39,865 nt of DNA from Caldisericota bacterium (GTDB lineage Bacteria; Bipolaricaulota; Bipolaricaulia; Bipolaricaulales; Bipolaricaulaceae). Under the pieces are notes generated by a model. It ran no database searches, had not been told where the DNA came from, and saw only the letters and a list, made by a program, of their open reading frames with translations. The first letter of the stretch is position 1, and every line of letters begins with the position of its first letter. The translations under genes were made by a program, and so were the position numbers. This document shows positions 39,201 to 39,865 of this stretch, one piece after another. Where the stretch lies: contig JAADIW010000065.1 in NCBI GenBank assembly GCA_013151115.1, positions 1-39,865 of the forward strand, read 5' to 3'.

Positions 39201-39865
39201 TCATCACTCGGACCCCGTTCCGCACGAGCTTTCTCGGCGGGGGCACCGACCTCCCCGTCGTCTACCGCGAGATCGGGGGCGCGGTCCTCTCCACCACCAT
39301 CGACAAGTACATGTACGTGGCGGTGAACAAGCGGTTCGAGGAGACGATCCGCGTGGCCTACACCCGCACCGAGATCGTGAGGCGCCCCGAGGAGCTGCGA
39401 CACGAGATCGTGCGGGAAGCGCTGCAGGCGGTGGGGATACGGCGCCAGATCGAGGTCGTCACCATCGCCGACGTCCCCGCGGGGACGGGGCTCGGTTCCT
39501 CCTCCGCCCTCACCGTGGGCCTGCTCAAGGCCCTTTATACCTATCGGGGCGAGGAGGCAACCCCGGAGCGGCTCGCCCGCGAGGCGTGCGAACTCGAGAT
39601 CGTGCGGTTGGGACATCGCATCGGGAAGCAGGATCAGTACGCCGCTGCCTTCGGGGGGTTCAACTTCATCGAGTTCCATCCCGACGAGGGGGTGACGGTC
39701 ACCCCGCTCCGGCTGCCCGGGGAACTCGTCGGGGAGTTCTTCGGGCGGATGAGGCTCTTCTACACCGGGCTGAAGCGACGCTCGGGGGAGGTACTGGCGG
39801 AACAGAGCCGGGCGGCGGAGAGGAAGCTGGACCTCTACCGGGCCCTGAAGGAGCTCGCCTACGCG
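39197..39865 (+). CDS. hddA: GHMP kinase, HddA-like heptose 7-phosphate kinase (partial)
   Basis: The first 223 residues of a GHMP-family sugar kinase, cut by the window's right edge. It has the N-terminal RTPFRTSFLGGGTDLP (substrate site), the ATP loop PAGTGLGSSSALTVG and the GKQDQYAAAFGGFNFIEF segment typical of D-glycero-alpha-D-manno-heptose 7-phosphate kinase and its close relatives. ATG 39197 overlaps the previous stop (ATGA) behind a GGAGG site. Together with gmhB and the nucleotidyltransferase this gives three of the four steps to GDP-heptose; the missing sedoheptulose 7-phosphate isomerase (gmhA) may lie just downstream. Confidence 0.85.
   Translation, partial: MIITRTPFRTSFLGGGTDLPVVYREIGGAVLSTTIDKYMYVAVNKRFEETIRVAYTRTEIVRRPEELRHEIVREALQAVGIRRQIEVVTIADVPAGTGLGSSSALTVGLLKALYTYRGEEATPERLAREACELEIVRLGHRIGKQDQYAAAFGGFNFIEFHPDEGVTVTPLRLPGELVGEFFGRMRLFYTGLKRRSGEVLAEQSRAAERKLDLYRALKELAYA

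Noticed and set aside
1..39865. tRNA genes, CRISPR arrays, insertion sequences, phage genes and toxin-antitoxin pairs.
   Set aside because: I looked in gaps and on both strands and found no cloverleaf, repeat-spacer pattern, transposase, integrase or terminal repeats.

Overview
The window is GC-rich, gene-dense chromosomal DNA with about 30 protein genes, many overlapping by 4 bp (ATGA) or more. I see no insertion sequence, prophage, CRISPR array, rRNA or tRNA. The content suggests a thermophilic, probably diderm, deep-branching bacterium. The grounds are a branched-polyamine synthase beside a pyruvoyl arginine decarboxylase, a membrane pyrophosphatase of the K+-dependent type, a condensin operon with a short SMC, and ADP/GDP-heptose type genes. 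Bipolaricaulota (Acetothermia/OP1) or a similar lineage would fit, but that is inference from gene content and no marker gene here proves it.

Left part (1-6.5 kb): a minus-strand cystathionine gamma-synthase-like gene is divergent from a plus-strand polyamine operon, bpsA-pdaD-speH-speE-speB, which continues into truD. Together the five enzymes can take arginine and S-adenosylmethionine (SAM) to spermidine and on to branched polyamines. A 20-bp-stem RNA structure sits between pdaD and speH.

6.5-16 kb, minus strand: a TPP riboswitch with a clear Shine-Dalgarno-sequestering hairpin controls thiL and thiB. Downstream, from its own promoter, runs an AfuA/FbpA-type binding protein, then a terminator, a fused permease, an ABC ATPase, a Cof-type phosphatase and an RpiB-like isomerase. 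thiB has no dedicated permease or ATPase here, so two binding proteins may share one translocator. Upstream are a class III aminotransferase and an RNase Z.

16-26 kb: serS, an exported NosD-like beta-helix protein, an MtfA-type peptidase, a PAS-GAF-GAF-HD-GYP signalling protein, a cysteine-less SufR-like regulator, the membrane pyrophosphatase hppA and an exported coiled-coil protein with a C-terminal membrane segment.

26-40 kb: a possible small coupled ORF, then smc-scpA-scpB; a ClC chloride channel whose second CBS domain is put out of frame by one extra base; an exported DUF4139 protein; an unknown 68-residue protein; a phosphohexomutase; leuS; and the start of a heptose-nucleotide cluster (gmhB, hddC-like, hddA-like) that runs off the right edge.

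Several genes (serS, clc, mtfA) have a -10-like element only 7-8 nt before the start codon, which suggests leaderless transcripts. Others carry strong AAGGAGG sites, so both modes of initiation probably coexist.
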